Origin: Cunninghamia lanceolata
Lineage: Eukaryota; Streptophyta; Pinopsida; Cupressales; Cupressaceae
Reading direction: 5' to 3'
DNA: 64,000 nucleotides
Assembly: GCA_027924645.1 (NCBI GenBank)
Contig: BSBN01001363.1
Span: 1,848,001 to 1,912,000 of the forward strand
Shown: one piece after another, positions 23,146 to 33,060 of the stretch
Position numbering within the stretch: the first letter of the stretch is position 1
How the letters are laid out: every line of letters starts with the position of its first letter
Translations under genes and position numbers: made by a program
Notes under the pieces: model-generated
What the model saw: the letters and a program-made list of their open reading frames with translations, nothing else
Told to the model about the DNA's origin: nothing
Database searches by the model: none

Positions 23146-24725
23146 TAATAGAATTGTAAAATAATTCAATAATAGAATAAAAGATTTATAGAATAATAGA
23201 GTGATAGACTAAGAGAATGATTGAATAATAGAATTGTAGAATGATAGAATGAAAGAATGATAGAAGAATAGAATTGTAGAATAATATAGTTATAGAATAA
23301 TAAAATGAAAATATTATAGAATAAAACATTTATAAAATAATAGAATGATAGAAATGTAGAATAATAGATTAATAGATTAATATAATAATAATAGAATGAT
23401 AAAATTATAAAACGATAGATTGAAATAATGATAGAATAATATAATTATAGATTAATAGAATGTTTGAATTATAAAATAATAGAATGAAAGAATGATAGAG
23501 TAATAGAATTTTGGAATAATATAATAATAGAATGATTGAATGAAGGAATGATATAGTAATAGATTTATAGAATAATAGAATGATAGAATAATAAAATGAT
23601 AGAATAATAGAATGATAAGATTATATAATGATAGAATGAAAGAATGTTAGAAAAATAGAATTGTAGAATGATAGAATGAAAAATGTTGGAGTAATTTAAT
23701 AAAAGAGTTATAGAATGATGGAACTATAGACTTGAATATAACTATAAAATAATACAATTAGAGAATAATACAATTTGAGAATCAAAGAATGATAGAATAA
23801 TAGATTTATAGAATAACAAAATGATAGAATTATAGAATGATATAATAATAGGTTTATAGAATAATAGAATGATATAATTATAGAATCATAGAATGAAAGA
23901 ATTGTAGAAAAATAGAATTATAAAATAATACAATAATAGAATTACAGAAGGAAAGAATGATAGAATAATAGAATGATTGAATATAAGAATGATAGAACAA
24001 TAGATTTATAGAATAAAAGAATGATAGCATTACATAATGGTATAGTAATAGAATGAAAGAATGATAGAATAGTAGATTTATAGAATTATAAAATGAAAGA
24101 ATGATAGAATGAAAGAGTGATAGAATGAAAGAATGATAAAAAATAGATTTAAGGAATAATAGAATTTTAGAATTGCAAAATGATAGAATGAAAGAATCGT
24201 AGAGTAATAGAACTATAGATTAATCGAATAATGGAATTATACAATGATAGAATGAAAGAATGACAGAGTAAGAGATTAATAGAATAATAGAGTGATAGAA
24301 TTGTATAAGAATAGAATAAAAGAATGATGGATTAATAGAATTGTAGATTAATAGATCTATACAACATGATAGAATGAAACAAAATTATAGAATAATTTAA
24401 TATTAATAGGATAATAGAATGATAGAATTATAAATGACAAAATGAAAGAATGATAGACTAATATAATTATAGAATAATAGAATGAAAAAATGATAGAATA
24501 ATAGATTTATACAATAATAGAATGTTAGAATTATAAAATGGTAGAATGAAAGAATGATAGAGTAATAAAACTTTAGATTAATAGAATAATATAATTATAC
24601 AATGATAGAATAAGGAATGATAGAATACTAGATTTATAGACTAATATAATGGTAGAAATAAAGAATGATAGAAGGAAACAATGATAGAATAATAGAATTG
24701 TAGAATACTAGTATAACAAAATAAT
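23146..24725. repeat. Octamer minisatellite, unit 3, truncated
   Basis: Same octamer order as the starts of units 1 and 2, up to the equivalent of about 11638. It ends abruptly at AACAAAATAAT, followed by unrelated coding-like sequence of the minus-strand pseudogene. Confidence 0.9.
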
Positions 24726-25282
24726 TTAGGCTTGCAGCCTGAGGAGCAGGGGTATCGGATACTCTTTTTATTATTACATCCCCTATCAGCTCTCCTAATT
24801 GAACCCTAGCCTTTTTATTGTTTGGGGCTACAACCCATATTGCCAATGTTTCAAATTTAGGGTTGAAGGCTGCACCATAGAGGGCCTTTTCAATCTCTTC
24901 CCCTATCACATCTAAACCATCTCTGGTGATTGTATCAAATGCAATGGCATCTGATAGAGTCCAGTGAGGTAGAAGCAGAATATTACTTTTTGCCACCAGT
25001 GCTCTCCCTTCCTCTAGAGTCGTTTCACTTATAGACCGTTGTACTTCTTTTAGGACCCTCTGAGTAATAACATCATACTCCTTTGGATCTGCTCCAGCCT
25101 TGGCATCTTCAATTTTCTTCTGAAATTCCTCACTCCTCACTTTCAAAACATAGCTCCTAAATTTAGGAGTGTTGACAAATTCATCATCCTCCATAAACTT
25201 GTCACAGGTCATCACCCTAGCATCTTCAATATCAATAGTAGGGTTTCTCATTACTCTCACTGCCCTATTCTATGGGGATGAA
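24726..25282 (-). pseudogene. Unidentified pseudogene, distal part (continues from 43661-45525)
   Basis: A minus-strand frame of about 180 codons, rich in charged residues (FMEDDEFVNTPKF, KKIEDAKAGADPKEYD, APNNKKARVQLGELIGDV). It is the downstream part of the pseudogene at 43661-45525, cut by the 18.4-kb retrotransposon. Removing the element and one TAAAG duplication leaves both halves in the same frame, with one TAG near the joint. The 3' end runs into satellite, so the original C-terminus is missing. I do not recognise the family. It is probably an old gene-like repeat and not an expressed gene. Confidence 0.6.
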
Positions 25283-26395
25283 TAAAGTGTAGTGCCCCTC
25301 ATCGGGTCGTCTTTCAGACTGATGTTTGCTTAGTAGTACTGGACATTTTGACAGTATTTTTAGATCGTTGATGATGGATTTCTAGTAATTTTGCTATTTC
25401 AGTATGAACCTAATTATTATGATAATAGATGTTGATGTTGGATTATGTCACTTTATGCTTTACAATTTGATAAATGAACTAATGTTTTAGATGCTTTGAT
25501 GTTATTCATTATATGGGATTGGAAGTTAGTTGATTATTTTATGTCGTAGATTAGTAATCTGATACCTTGTTCAATATAGTTGATTGTTATTTATAAACGT
25601 GAATGGAACAGTGTTGTATTACTCGTTCTCGAGTACCCTACACCACTGCGATTTCCATTCATGATAGGACTGCATGTGATATATATGTATATCTTGTTAT
25701 GGTTAACTGTGCGTTGCTGCAGGATGCAGGTACTAGCATCGACTCCACCTGATTACAGGTCTGAGCGTGCCTTCGCCAATGGATTAGTTGGTTGGAGTTA
25801 ACGTGAGGTCCCTAGTCAGTGTTCCTTCGTTGTCAGTTACCCTTGTGGTTATTAGTTATCGTTTGCCCATGTCTTACTGTCAGGTAATATTGTATCTTGG
25901 AGTCTAATGAGTTTTGCAGGTGTCTAAGTATGTGTGGTAATGTTGTGCTTTAATTAGAATTATTCTACGGAAGAGTATAAGTGTTGTTAAATGGGCATAA
26001 TGTCGTTAGTTGTCGATTTTAGCTATAAATAAATTATTATTTTAATAGAAGTGTTGTTGATAAATAAAGTTGTAAGAAGATTGTATTATTCAATATAATA
26101 TTAATTATAATAAATATTTAAATAAATAAATAGTGGTAATCATGTTGTAAATTGTGATTCACAACTTGATTAATAAAATAAATTAAAGGATAGTACAAAA
26201 TTATAGTTTGTCGAAATAGTACTATTCTATTTGTAACGATATTTTGGGGTCGGCTATAAAGAAAAATAATAATAAAATAAAATATCTAATAATTGGGATC
26301 TTTAAATTAAATAAAAATACATATTCTTTAAAGGAGAGAAGCACGGGATCGCGTGCCAAGCCCTTGGCAGAGGAGAGAGGCTGTGTTATAAAAGA

Positions 26396-26404
26396 GCTGT
26401 AGGT
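26396..26404 (+). promoter_or_regulatory. TATA box of the 5' LTR
   Basis: TTATAAAAG at the end of the conserved 5' module. This would be the promoter of the element; transcription from it would pass through the cargo before reaching the primer site and gag. Confidence 0.65.
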
Positions 26405-26619
26405 GCATCAAGGACGGCATCACAGGTGAAAGGAAAGAAGCAGCTTGGAACTGTAACAATTGGAGCAGGTTCGTCGATGTGATTTGCGAAATCAGGTTCC
26501 ATCGAATGCCTTATCTCTGAACTTCATTTCAAATCTACAAATGTGGTTATAGTTTATTCGATTCCAAATAGTTCTGTAGACTGTCCTCTCAGTGTGTAAT
26601 CAACATCTTCTCTTAGGGT

Positions 26620-26910
26620 TTAAATACTTTGTTTCTGCTCAAGGATTCTGTTAGTATATCGTCTTTCCTTCCATTGGTTTGCCGAATCGATCAATCGTCC
26701 TTGCAACAATTCATTTTGATAATCTTCTTCATGTCTTGGAGGATGTATATCGGCAATTCCATCGGTGTGCAATCTCAGCCCAACATATGGATGATAGGGA
26801 TAGAAGATATAAGTTGGCATTCCTTCAGTATTCTCTTGGTTAACTGTTTTTGCATAATCTCGATCATGCGTTGCCTCCGCAAATTTCCTATTCCCTCAGA
26901 CCCTAACTGA
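26620..26910 (-). other. Antisense open frame in LTR cargo, unidentified
   Basis: A minus-strand frame (66 codons from an internal start) containing TYIFYPYHPY, GLRLHTDGIADIHPPRHEED and QWKERRYTN. The copy in the 3' LTR (39668-39928) is open for 86 codons with only a few substitutions. The residue composition looks protein-like and the segment lies in the variable LTR part, so it may be a captured exon in reverse orientation. No family recognised. Confidence 0.35.
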
Positions 26911-27363
26911 TCTTTCATTGAGCAACTTAGCATAGTAGGTTTTTAGGTTAAAGGCTCGCAGGGCTGAGAACGACCCTCTCGCATAGGTTGGTAGTTGGTG
27001 AATGAGCTTGAGATAGGATGAAATGGAAGGTACAAAGCGATTGCATGAGGAGATCTGAGTCGTGGAAATCACAGATTCTCATTTCAAAAGTTGTTCACAG
27101 TTTGAAGATATAGGATCACTGGCCAATCACAGAATATCTGAAAATCCAAGATTGTGTCTAGACGACGACAGGGGGAGAGGACGCCAAAGGCAATATTGAG
27201 ATCGCTATTTTTTTGGTGATGCACATGTTCTTAGAGATTGTAAATCTGAAGGATCTAAGGAATTTCATTGAAGAAACCGTATCTAAAGGGGGATCACACG
27301 CTACCAATAAAGATTTCTTTTCAATGTGCCCATTTTGGTGGCCTCCATCAGTCATTATCAGTA

Positions 27364-27620
27364 ATGAGGCCTCAATTTGTATTGTTTGGAGACTCCATTA
27401 CAGAGCGCTCATTTGGAGACAGAGGATGGGGCACATCCCTCGCCCAACACTACTCTCGCAAAGTAATATAACTTCTGCATTGAATTGCATTTGAATGAAT
27501 GGATGAACGAAGGTCATGGTATTTATGATATTTGATTCACAGGCTAATATTATTCTGCGGGGTTATGGTGGTTACAACACACGATGGGCTTTGTTCCTGC
27601 TCCCTTACATCTTCTCTCCA
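27364..27620 (+). pseudogene. Captured GDSL esterase/lipase fragment, two exons with intron (5' LTR copy)
   Basis: SGNH/GDSL hydrolases of the plant IAH1/CPRD49 type are serine esterases. Exon 1 (27364-27462, 33 codons from ATG) contains RPQFVLFGDSITE, where GDS carries the block I nucleophile, then GWGTSLAQHYSRK. A 5' splice signal GTAATA follows, then an intron of 80 bp ending CACAG. Exon 2 (27543-27620, 26 codons) reads ILRGYGGYNTRWAL, the block II region, and ends at CCA before GTAAGA. The intron is phase 0. The later Asn block and the His catalytic block are missing, so only the first quarter or so of a usual enzyme is present. It lies in the LTR cargo downstream of the LTR TATA box and is duplicated in the 3' LTR. 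Confidence 0.78.
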
Positions 27621-28814
27621 GTAAGAATCATGTCCTTTTTGCAGTTATACTCCTGCCACATTTTACATACCGAAATTCACTCAATTAGAAATGCCACCGA
27701 GCTCGAGGTCTTCTTTATTAAGGGAATGGTTTCACAGACTTAGATTGACTGAATGGTTTCTTTCTGTTTATGCAAAATGGTATTGTAGTAAACGAGTTCT
27801 TGGCAAGCAGATGGCAAAACGTTGGAAAACATTGGTGTTTAATTATTGTGCTCTCACGGACTGTTTGCTGATGACTAGCCAAACTGGGTATCCGTTGGGG
27901 TGCTCTGTGGGTACAATGTGCTCTTTAATGTTCTATACACAGCAGCACTTCATTATCTTAATTGTGAGTACCTCCAATTGCATTCCAAACAGTATTTCTG
28001 TAGGATCCAGTTTTATAACCACAGATCGCCCTATGACGAGTTTGTAGAGTTTATGCAAATCCAGTTTTGTTGGCCTGCAATCATTCCATCTATTTGGAGC
28101 GTTGTACTTAACTGAGCGCTCAAGTTTCACCCTTACCCTCATTCAACTATTTTCTAGAAAATGATTCGTATAATCAGTGTAGAGTTATCAGTTATATCAA
28201 TAACTGAGTTAGCATAGAAAGGCATGCGCTACCAAGGAAGAAGGTTCTGCCTTCACACAGTAAACAGCAGTCAAAATCTACAGAGGTTTTGCAATCTGTG
28301 ACCTTCCGTCAGAGATAAACTTCCTTCAGTTCGTAACACTGTTTCCACACCTTTTTGTAATTGGAAATCTACATGGCGTTGAGTATTTGAAGAACGCTGT
28401 TAGAGGCCGTAAGTGATCTTTTCGACAGCTCCAGTTTGCCATTTCTGTGTGTCATTATTTTCCTACAGTCCTTGCCTTTTTGTTAGAGAGAGAAAACCCT
28501 TAAGCTGTGTCATCAATTTATTAAAATTTCCAAGTTGACGAGCGCTGCCAGAAGTTGGTGATACAATCAAATATCATTCACGTCAGTGGTAAAATAGTCA
28601 ATAGCAATTTTACACCTCAGTAGTAAAATATCCCAATCTGTTCGCATAGGGCGCATTTACGGTCATTCCTCTTGAGAAATTAAATCACCATGGATAAGAT
28701 CAGTTTCAGAGACATCTTCAAATCATCATAAAAGAATCTATTTGGTTGAGCTCACTAGAATGTCTACAAGACCGTATAAAGGATAACAAACATTTCGTGA
28801 TTGAACTCTCCTCG
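27621..28814. other. Rest of the 5' LTR cargo before the nested insertion
   Basis: Starts with the donor site after GDSL exon 2. Short open stretches (plus 27691-28047 and 27900-28115) are broken in the 3' LTR copy and match no family I know. From about 28300 to 28570 the sequence resembles LTR A at 3190-3560, so it belongs to a shared LTR segment and not to new cargo. TGTAA at 28815-28819 is the target duplication of LTR C. Confidence 0.4.
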
Positions 28815-29912
28815 TGTAATGTAGTGCCCCTCATCTCGTCGTCCATCAGATTGATGTTTGCTTAGACTTTATGATAGTGTCTTAGATCGTAGATGATGGA
28901 TCTCTTGTTATCTTGTTACTTCATTATGGACCTAATTGTGATGATAACAGTTGTTGATGTTGGATTCTATTATTTTATGCTTTAGAATCTGATAAATAAA
29001 CTAGATGTTATAGATGTTTGATGTTAATTGTGATATTGGATTGAATGTTTTATGTTGTTGATTAATATCAGATACTTTGTTTAACACAGTTAATCGTTTA
29101 TTCATAAACGTGAATGGAACAGTGTCGTATTACTCGCTCTCGAGTACCCTACCTCACTGCGATTTCCATTCACTATAGGACTGTATGTGGATTTATATTT
29201 TGAATGTTTAACCGTGCGTTGTTGCAGGAATGCAGGTACTAGGCATCGACTCCACCTGATTACAGGTCTGAGCGTGCCTTCGCCAATGGATTAGTTGTTT
29301 GGAGTTAACTTGAGGTCTCATGTCAGGGTTGTCTGGTTATCAGTTTATTCCTTTTGGTCATTGTCTGTCATTCGATCATGATTTGCGGACAGGTAATATT
29401 GCTCCTTGGAGTCTAACTAGGTTAGAAAGTGTCTAACTGTGCAAGGTGTCGTTGTGCTTTTATTAGAATCATATTACGGAAATTATAATGTTGATAATTA
29501 AATGTATTGATAAAAGATAATATTGAGTCGATAGTTGTTAATTATTGTTGTAAATAAATTATTATTTTAATAGAAGTATTATTGTTAAATAAAGATTGTA
29601 AGAGATTTTGTATTATTTAATATAATATTATTTACAATAAATATTTAAATAAATATAATAATTGTAAGTTATGTTGTAATTAGTGATTTACAACTAAATT
29701 AATAAAATAAATTAATATATAGTTGTAATATTATAACTTTATTAAATGCAATATGGCTGGTCGGCTCTAAAGTAATTAAATGTGGTCGGGATTGTGTGTT
29801 AATATTTAAAAAGAGTAACCTCTTGGGATTATGAAATTAAATAAAAGTATATTTTTAGAAGGAGATGCATGGGTTTACGTGCCGAGTCCCTTGGAAGAAG
29901 GAAGGGGCTGTG

Positions 29913-29921
29913 TTATAAAAG
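29913..29921 (+). promoter_or_regulatory. LTR C TATA box
   Basis: TTATAAAAG, aligned with the TATA boxes of the other giant LTRs and preceded by the conserved CGTGCC...CCTTGG segment. It lies about 830 bp upstream of the FANCI-like fragment on the same strand, so the cargo could be transcribed from it. Confidence 0.6.
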
Positions 29922-30745
29922 GGAAGCTTGTAGAGGCAAGAGGGGGGCATTACAGGTGAAAGAAGAGAGAAGAAGCTGGGATCTGGAAGCAGTAGCAAAT
30001 CTTCTACCCCGTCAAGCGAACGAGTCCAGGTTCCTTCGTTCTGAATTTTTGCCTCAACTTCTTTGAAGCGAATATGAGAATTAAGATCACTATATGGATT
30101 TGATTTTATTGCATTTCTATTGTTTATTGTTGTTGAGTGTCTCTGAAGCCATACCAATAGATCCATTTATAAACCCTTTTGTACACCTTGCACATATATA
30201 TATATATATATTATTATTTCATTTGATATTGCTAAAGTTCTTCGCAAGTACATGGTAAATGTGTAATGATGGAAATGATCCACATCTCTCAAACAATTTC
30301 TCTTGTGTCAATCCTGGCATCTTTCTGAGGCATCTTTCAATTCGTTGCTTCTTGTCTATGATTTTCGCTTACTAGAGGCTTCTCCCAACCTTGGTACCTG
30401 ATTGAACTGCGGGTTCTATTATGTTTCAGCGGACGTTTTTAAACTGTTCCAAAACTCCCAATCTGGTGCAGAGTCTAGTTTTACCTGCCAATCACCTTGT
30501 CTATTAATTTTTTCAAAAGCCTTTTTTAACAAATCCATTTTGTAGTTATTCTGCCAACCATTGTTGGCTGTGAGGAGATAAAAAAATCTGATATTTATCA
30601 GACATATATTATCAGACTTTTATTATGTTCTGAAATCTCCATAGAATGAAATCACTGTAGGGGTTTTGAAAAGAACTTGCAGTCTTTAATTATAGTAGCA
30701 CTTTTGTGAAAGAAGAGAATGGTCGGCCTCTGTAGCTAGAAGTGT

Positions 30746-31614
30746 GTAATGTGGAGAAACTGGCAGAAACAGTTGCCGTGGTCATTGAAGAAGAGAATTA
30801 TCGATGTGAAGAGGATAGGATGGACAAGTGTATAAAGGAAGAAGCAGCAAGCTGCTCCAATAAACCTATTGAGCCTGTTGGTGGATAATAGAGTCCAGAA
30901 CCTGGAGAGGCAAGTAGTCAGAAGCAAGCAGGCGTGAAAAGGAAACGATCATCTCTAGATCTTCTTAAAACCAATGACTGTAGAATAAGATCGTCGAAGA
31001 GTAGCAGGACATCTGTCCAAGTTAGAAAATGCATCAACTGCTTTGATTATATAGTGCAAGAAATGGACGCCCTTCCCAAGCAATTACTACCATCTATAAC
31101 AGAATTTATATGTGCAAATACGGACTCAATTGACAGCCCAGATGACGAGCATGAGCTCAGACTTTTGCCTAGGGTTTTGAGGTTTATTTTTTTGATGCCT
31201 AAGGTTAAAGTTCCAGCTCAGGATGTGGACGAGATGGTGAGCACGGGCTCAGAGTACGCAGAATTTGTTATAAAGCCGATATTGCATGCAAAATGGTCCA
31301 ATATAACGCTGACCAGAATGGTGAGTCTACTGCGTGAAATGCAATTGGACAAGTCCCACATAGAGGAGTTTTTGAATAAGATCTTTGGCTGCATGAAGAG
31401 AATGGATCCACAGGATCTTCCTTCATTTGTTTACACAACATCTAGTACCATTAAACGCAGACTTAAACCACATATATATGTGACTTTTCGATATGAACTC
31501 GTTAACTGTTCGTCTGATGAAAACGAGGTGATTGGGCAGTACCGAGTCAATGCAGATGACAAGATGGAAATAGTATCCATGCATTTCAATCAACACAAAT
31601 CCTGCCGCCAGTGA
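30746..31614 (+). pseudogene. Captured FANCI-like (Fanconi anaemia group I) N-terminal fragment
   Basis: FANCI is the partner of FANCD2 in the nuclear interstrand-crosslink repair pathway. The frame is open at 30746-30885, has a TAATAG double stop, then runs to 31614. Numbering from 30934, residues of about 45-165 follow the FANCI N-terminal helical repeat: LPKQLLPSITEFI, ELRLLPRVLRFI, LHAKWSNITLTRMVSLLREM and, most telling, MDPQDLPSFVY, which corresponds to the family motif ...LQEIPPLVYQLL. After FVY the similarity ends and an unrelated tail of about 60 residues (TIKRRLKPHIYV...) follows to the stop. No intron-like interruption is visible, which would fit capture from spliced RNA. Only a fraction of a protein of more than 1300 residues is present. 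Confidence 0.65.
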
Positions 31615-31758
31615 AATGGAAAGCCCTAACATGGAATTGAATGCTCTGCATGAAGAAAATGATGAAGGGAACTGTTCACGTACTCCACTGGTGTAAACAT
31701 TGAATTATGTTTTGCAAAAGCTGTTCTGGACCCTATAATTCGGGAAAGTACCTAGGAA

Positions 31759-32235
31759 ATGGAGAGTGAATATACAGGAATGATAATAGGAATTTCCATA
31801 GGTGTGATCGTTGGAGTGCTGTTAGCTGTTTTCTCCCTGCTCTTTATTAGGTTTCGGAGGAAACATGCCCAAGTCCATCGTAGTAGTAGTGAACAAAGAG
31901 GCGTGACCATTCCCATTCATGTCAATGGTGTTGATTCAGGTATAATAATGTCAGAATCCACTGTTGGTCATGAGTCACCTCCAGCAGCTAGACACAGTGG
32001 TCTTTCCTTGTGGTGGGAAGGACACACCAAGAACATGGTAGCATCAGCTTCTGGGATTCTAAGATATCCATACAAGAGTTATTTGCTGGGATTATTTGGC
32101 ATAGAAGACATGTCCACTAGTGTGAGTAATGTAGATTCCAGTGTGATTGACCTGAGCAGTGACGACGAGGATTCACTTCAGGAGAAAACTCCAACAGAAA
32201 TACCTTTGCAATCGTCTATGGGAAATTTAAAATGA
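31759..32235 (+). pseudogene. Captured CRLK-type receptor-like kinase N-terminal fragment
   Basis: Calcium/calmodulin-regulated receptor-like kinases are plasma-membrane kinases. The 158-codon frame begins at an ATG and has a short acidic N-terminus, one hydrophobic membrane segment (residues of about 8-30), a basic stop-transfer RFRRKH, and juxtamembrane motifs typical of the CRLK family: IPIHVNGVDS (51-60), STVGHESP (67-74), LWWEG and ASGILRYPYK (97-106). In CRLKs the last is followed by the kinase domain. Here it switches to an unrelated serine/acid-rich tail (VIDLSSDDEDS) and stops, so no kinase domain exists. It lies 145 bp after the FANCI-like fragment, same strand, inside LTR C. Confidence 0.68.
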
Positions 32236-32460
32236 GTGCTCTGAAAATTTGTGTGATACACAAATAGAACAGCCAATTTGTGCCCAGACAGTTCAACATG
32301 CTGCATTTTCAAGATTAGCTGATCATGAATTCGACTGGTATTTCAAAGATACCAAACCTAACCTTGACAATAGGATTCAAAGAAGCCCTTCTATGAGGCC
32401 TTATAAACCCACCTCAGGCAGAAAATCTAGGCTTGATAACAACGTCTAGAGGAGAATACT
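32236..32460 (+). other. Short open frame following the CRLK fragment, unidentified
   Basis: A 66-codon frame (32249-32449) containing CAQTVQHAAFSRLADHEFDWYF and a basic C-terminus (KPTSGRKSRL). It overlaps the end of the preceding cargo in a shifted frame and may continue the VIDLSSDDEDS-containing fragment after a frameshift. No family recognised. Confidence 0.3.
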
Positions 32461-32934
32461 TGAAAGGTCAGCAAATTATATTTGGTATAATAGTTATTTA
32501 TTGAATGTTTGATAATATACCTAACCTGTAATGATGTATAAATGTGACATTCATAGTCAATAGATAAACCTCATTCCCTTGCCTCTTCGTGGTGTTGTTT
32601 CTCCAACTTTAATTGAAAGCTTCATACCATACACTGTTAGAGCTTCACAGTGCGCATTTGTAAGCATGGTACAAGATCGAGGGTAGACCCTAAGGAATAT
32701 CTAGTATAGAAAGATGTGTCTGAATAGAAATACTTTCATCTTTCTACTTTCATCCTACTTTTGTACCTTTTAAAACTAAATGTGGATGATGACAAATAGG
32801 TTACAAAGTTTGTGCATGATTTTAAATCCAGCCATTTATGCATTGATGGAGATGTTTAAAAAACCCGTCATTGTTAATCTAGGTTAGTCGTGCTTCCTTG
32901 TATGCATTTCATTGATTGGCTAAAATTAACCCTA

Positions 32935-33060
32935 AGGAATGTTATTATTATTATTATTATATAATTATAATTATTATCATTATTGTTAGTATTATGGTAA
33001 TAATGATGATTATTATTACTATTACTATTATTATCTTTATTGATACTATTATTATTATTT
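32935..33060. repeat. Imperfect (ATT)n microsatellite
   Basis: Trinucleotide run ATT/ATG/ATC in LTR C, between the cargo and the conserved 3' module. Nothing coding. Confidence 0.85.

Larger units (their letters stand above)
1..24725 (+). mobile_element. Array 1: head-to-tail retroelement/satellite units sharing single LTRs
   Basis: Composite feature. LTR-like blocks at 7698, 14859 and 20471 separate a partial unit (1-7697, interrupted by solo LTR A), unit 1 (7698-14858, 7161 bp), unit 2 (14859-20470, 5612 bp) and a truncated unit 3 (20471-24725). Each unit runs LTR, gag remnant, AT-rich segment, octamer satellite. Variant octamers occur in the same order in different units, so the units were copied whole and not by local slippage. 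One LTR between successive internal regions is the pattern left by unequal recombination between LTRs of neighbouring copies. The right end stops inside the satellite, where pseudogene sequence begins. Confidence 0.75.

Noticed and set aside
10011..24725. Centromeric satellite array
   Set aside because: The units contain LTR and gag, and no unit near nucleosome length is present.
30934..31614. Intact host FANCI gene
   Set aside because: Double stop upstream, unrelated tail after FVY, tiny fraction of the expected length, and location inside a retrotransposon LTR.
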